Source: JAYUHK01 sp043767025
GTDB lineage: Bacteria > Bacteroidota > Bacteroidia > Chitinophagales > Saprospiraceae
NCBI GenBank assembly: GCA_043767025.1
Contig: JAYUHK010000184.1
Location: 1 to 6,703 of the forward strand
Length of the DNA: 6,703 nt
Reading direction: 5' to 3'
The notes under the pieces: model-generated
What the model was told of the DNA's origin: nothing
Databases searched by the model: none
The model's input: only the letters and a program-made list of their open reading frames with translations
Translations under genes and position numbers: made by a program
Shown here: piece by piece, positions 6,167-6,703 of the stretch
How positions within the stretch are numbered: the first letter of the stretch is position 1
How the letters are laid out: each line of letters starts with the position of its first letter

Positions 6167-6703
6167 TCAAAAACCAATTTTAACTCCAAATCCTGTATTT
6201 TGGTTTTGGTGTACATCTGGAACAATATCGTTGTCGTGAAGTTCTACAAACTTCAAGTTTTTTAAGCCTTTGATTTCGATAGGCACTTTTTTGAAATGGT
6301 TGTTGTTGAGGTACAAAAGCTCCAAATGGCTCAGTCGGCTGATATTTAAGGGCAGACCTTTCAAATCGTCGTTTTCGAGGTGTAGGGATTTTAGATTTTT
6401 TAGCTTGCTGAGGGTCGAAATATTTTTTCTCAACTGAAATTTTTTATCATCGTTGAGGTACAACTCTTGCAGGTTCTGCAACTTGACGAAAGAAGAAGGC
6501 AGCGTTTTGAAGTCATTTCCGCTCAAATCCAGCACTTTGAGGTTCGCTAAAAGCCCAACGCCGGGCGGAATTTGTGCCAGATGGTCGTTTTTTAAACTCA
6601 AATATTCCAAGTTAGAAAACTTTGTCCATATCGAGTCGGGTATGCGCAGCGACGAGCTATCGAGTGTGAGGCGATAGACTTTTGCGGGATTTTTTAGCGC
6701 GTC
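6167..6703 (-). CDS. Leucine-rich repeat protein, 5' end beyond the window
   Basis: The open frame runs without a stop into the right edge, giving at least 178 residues of the C-terminal part. The first possible initiator inside, TTG at 6608-6610, is not the real start: the preceding codons encode ALKNPAKVYRLTL and IPDSIWTKFSNL, which make a normal repeat unit, and TTG is the consensus Leu of that repeat. About six repeats of 23-26 residues follow the pattern LxxLxLxxNxLxxLPxxIxxLxNL, for example LKVLDLSGNDFKTLPSSF and LELLYLNNNHFKKVPIEI. The fourth unit is longer and irregular (QELYLNDDKKFQLRKNIS). The C-terminus leaves the repeat and ends GFGVKIGF. LRR proteins bind other proteins; partner, location and any signal peptide cannot be judged from this fragment. 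Confidence 0.9.
   Translation of the reverse strand, partial: DALKNPAKVYRLTLDSSSLRIPDSIWTKFSNLEYLSLKNDHLAQIPPGVGLLANLKVLDLSGNDFKTLPSSFVKLQNLQELYLNDDKKFQLRKNISTLSKLKNLKSLHLENDDLKGLPLNISRLSHLELLYLNNNHFKKVPIEIKGLKNLKFVELHDNDIVPDVHQNQNTGFGVKIGF

Overview
This window looks like ordinary chromosome from a member of the Bacteroidota, possibly Cytophagales-like. The evidence is indirect. None of the six gene starts inside the window has a Shine-Dalgarno sequence; each follows an A/T-rich leader. Two intergenic regions carry the same TACTTTTG element, which fits the TAnnTTTG -7 box of this phylum. The small hypothetical protein, the biotin carrier and the leucine-rich repeat protein are of types common in the phylum. 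No tRNA, rRNA, CRISPR array, insertion sequence or prophage gene is visible.

Layout. Positions 1-244 hold no gene; most of the stretch is built of degenerate 7-nt units. A PECR-like short-chain dehydrogenase (245-1027, +) converges on a 106-aa hypothetical protein (1024-1344, -), and their stop codons share one TTAA. A 389-nt A/T-rich gap (1345-1733) precedes a biotin carboxyl carrier protein (1734-2237, +). That gene converges on mnmE (2344-3720, -). On the minus strand, in order of transcription, come a partial leucine-rich repeat gene cut by the right edge (6703-6167), a cryptochrome/photolyase-family gene (6043-4562), pcm (4396-3752) and mnmE (3720-2344).

How the genes relate. pcm and mnmE are 31 nt apart and probably share a promoter near 4471-4478. 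Their roles, isoaspartate repair and wobble-uridine modification of tRNA, are housekeeping and not obviously linked. The carrier protein would work with acyl-CoA carboxylase subunits encoded elsewhere. The SDR probably acts on enoyl-CoA or a related thioester.

I do not see a clearly new multi-gene system. The items most worth a second look are the photolyase-family protein, which has lost most residues that define classical CPD photolyases (electron-transfer tryptophans, the Asn facing FAD N5, and several CPD contacts), and the long heptanucleotide-periodic intergenic DNA at the left end. Comparisons with E. coli photolyase, human PECR and family consensus sequences were made from memory, without a computed alignment.
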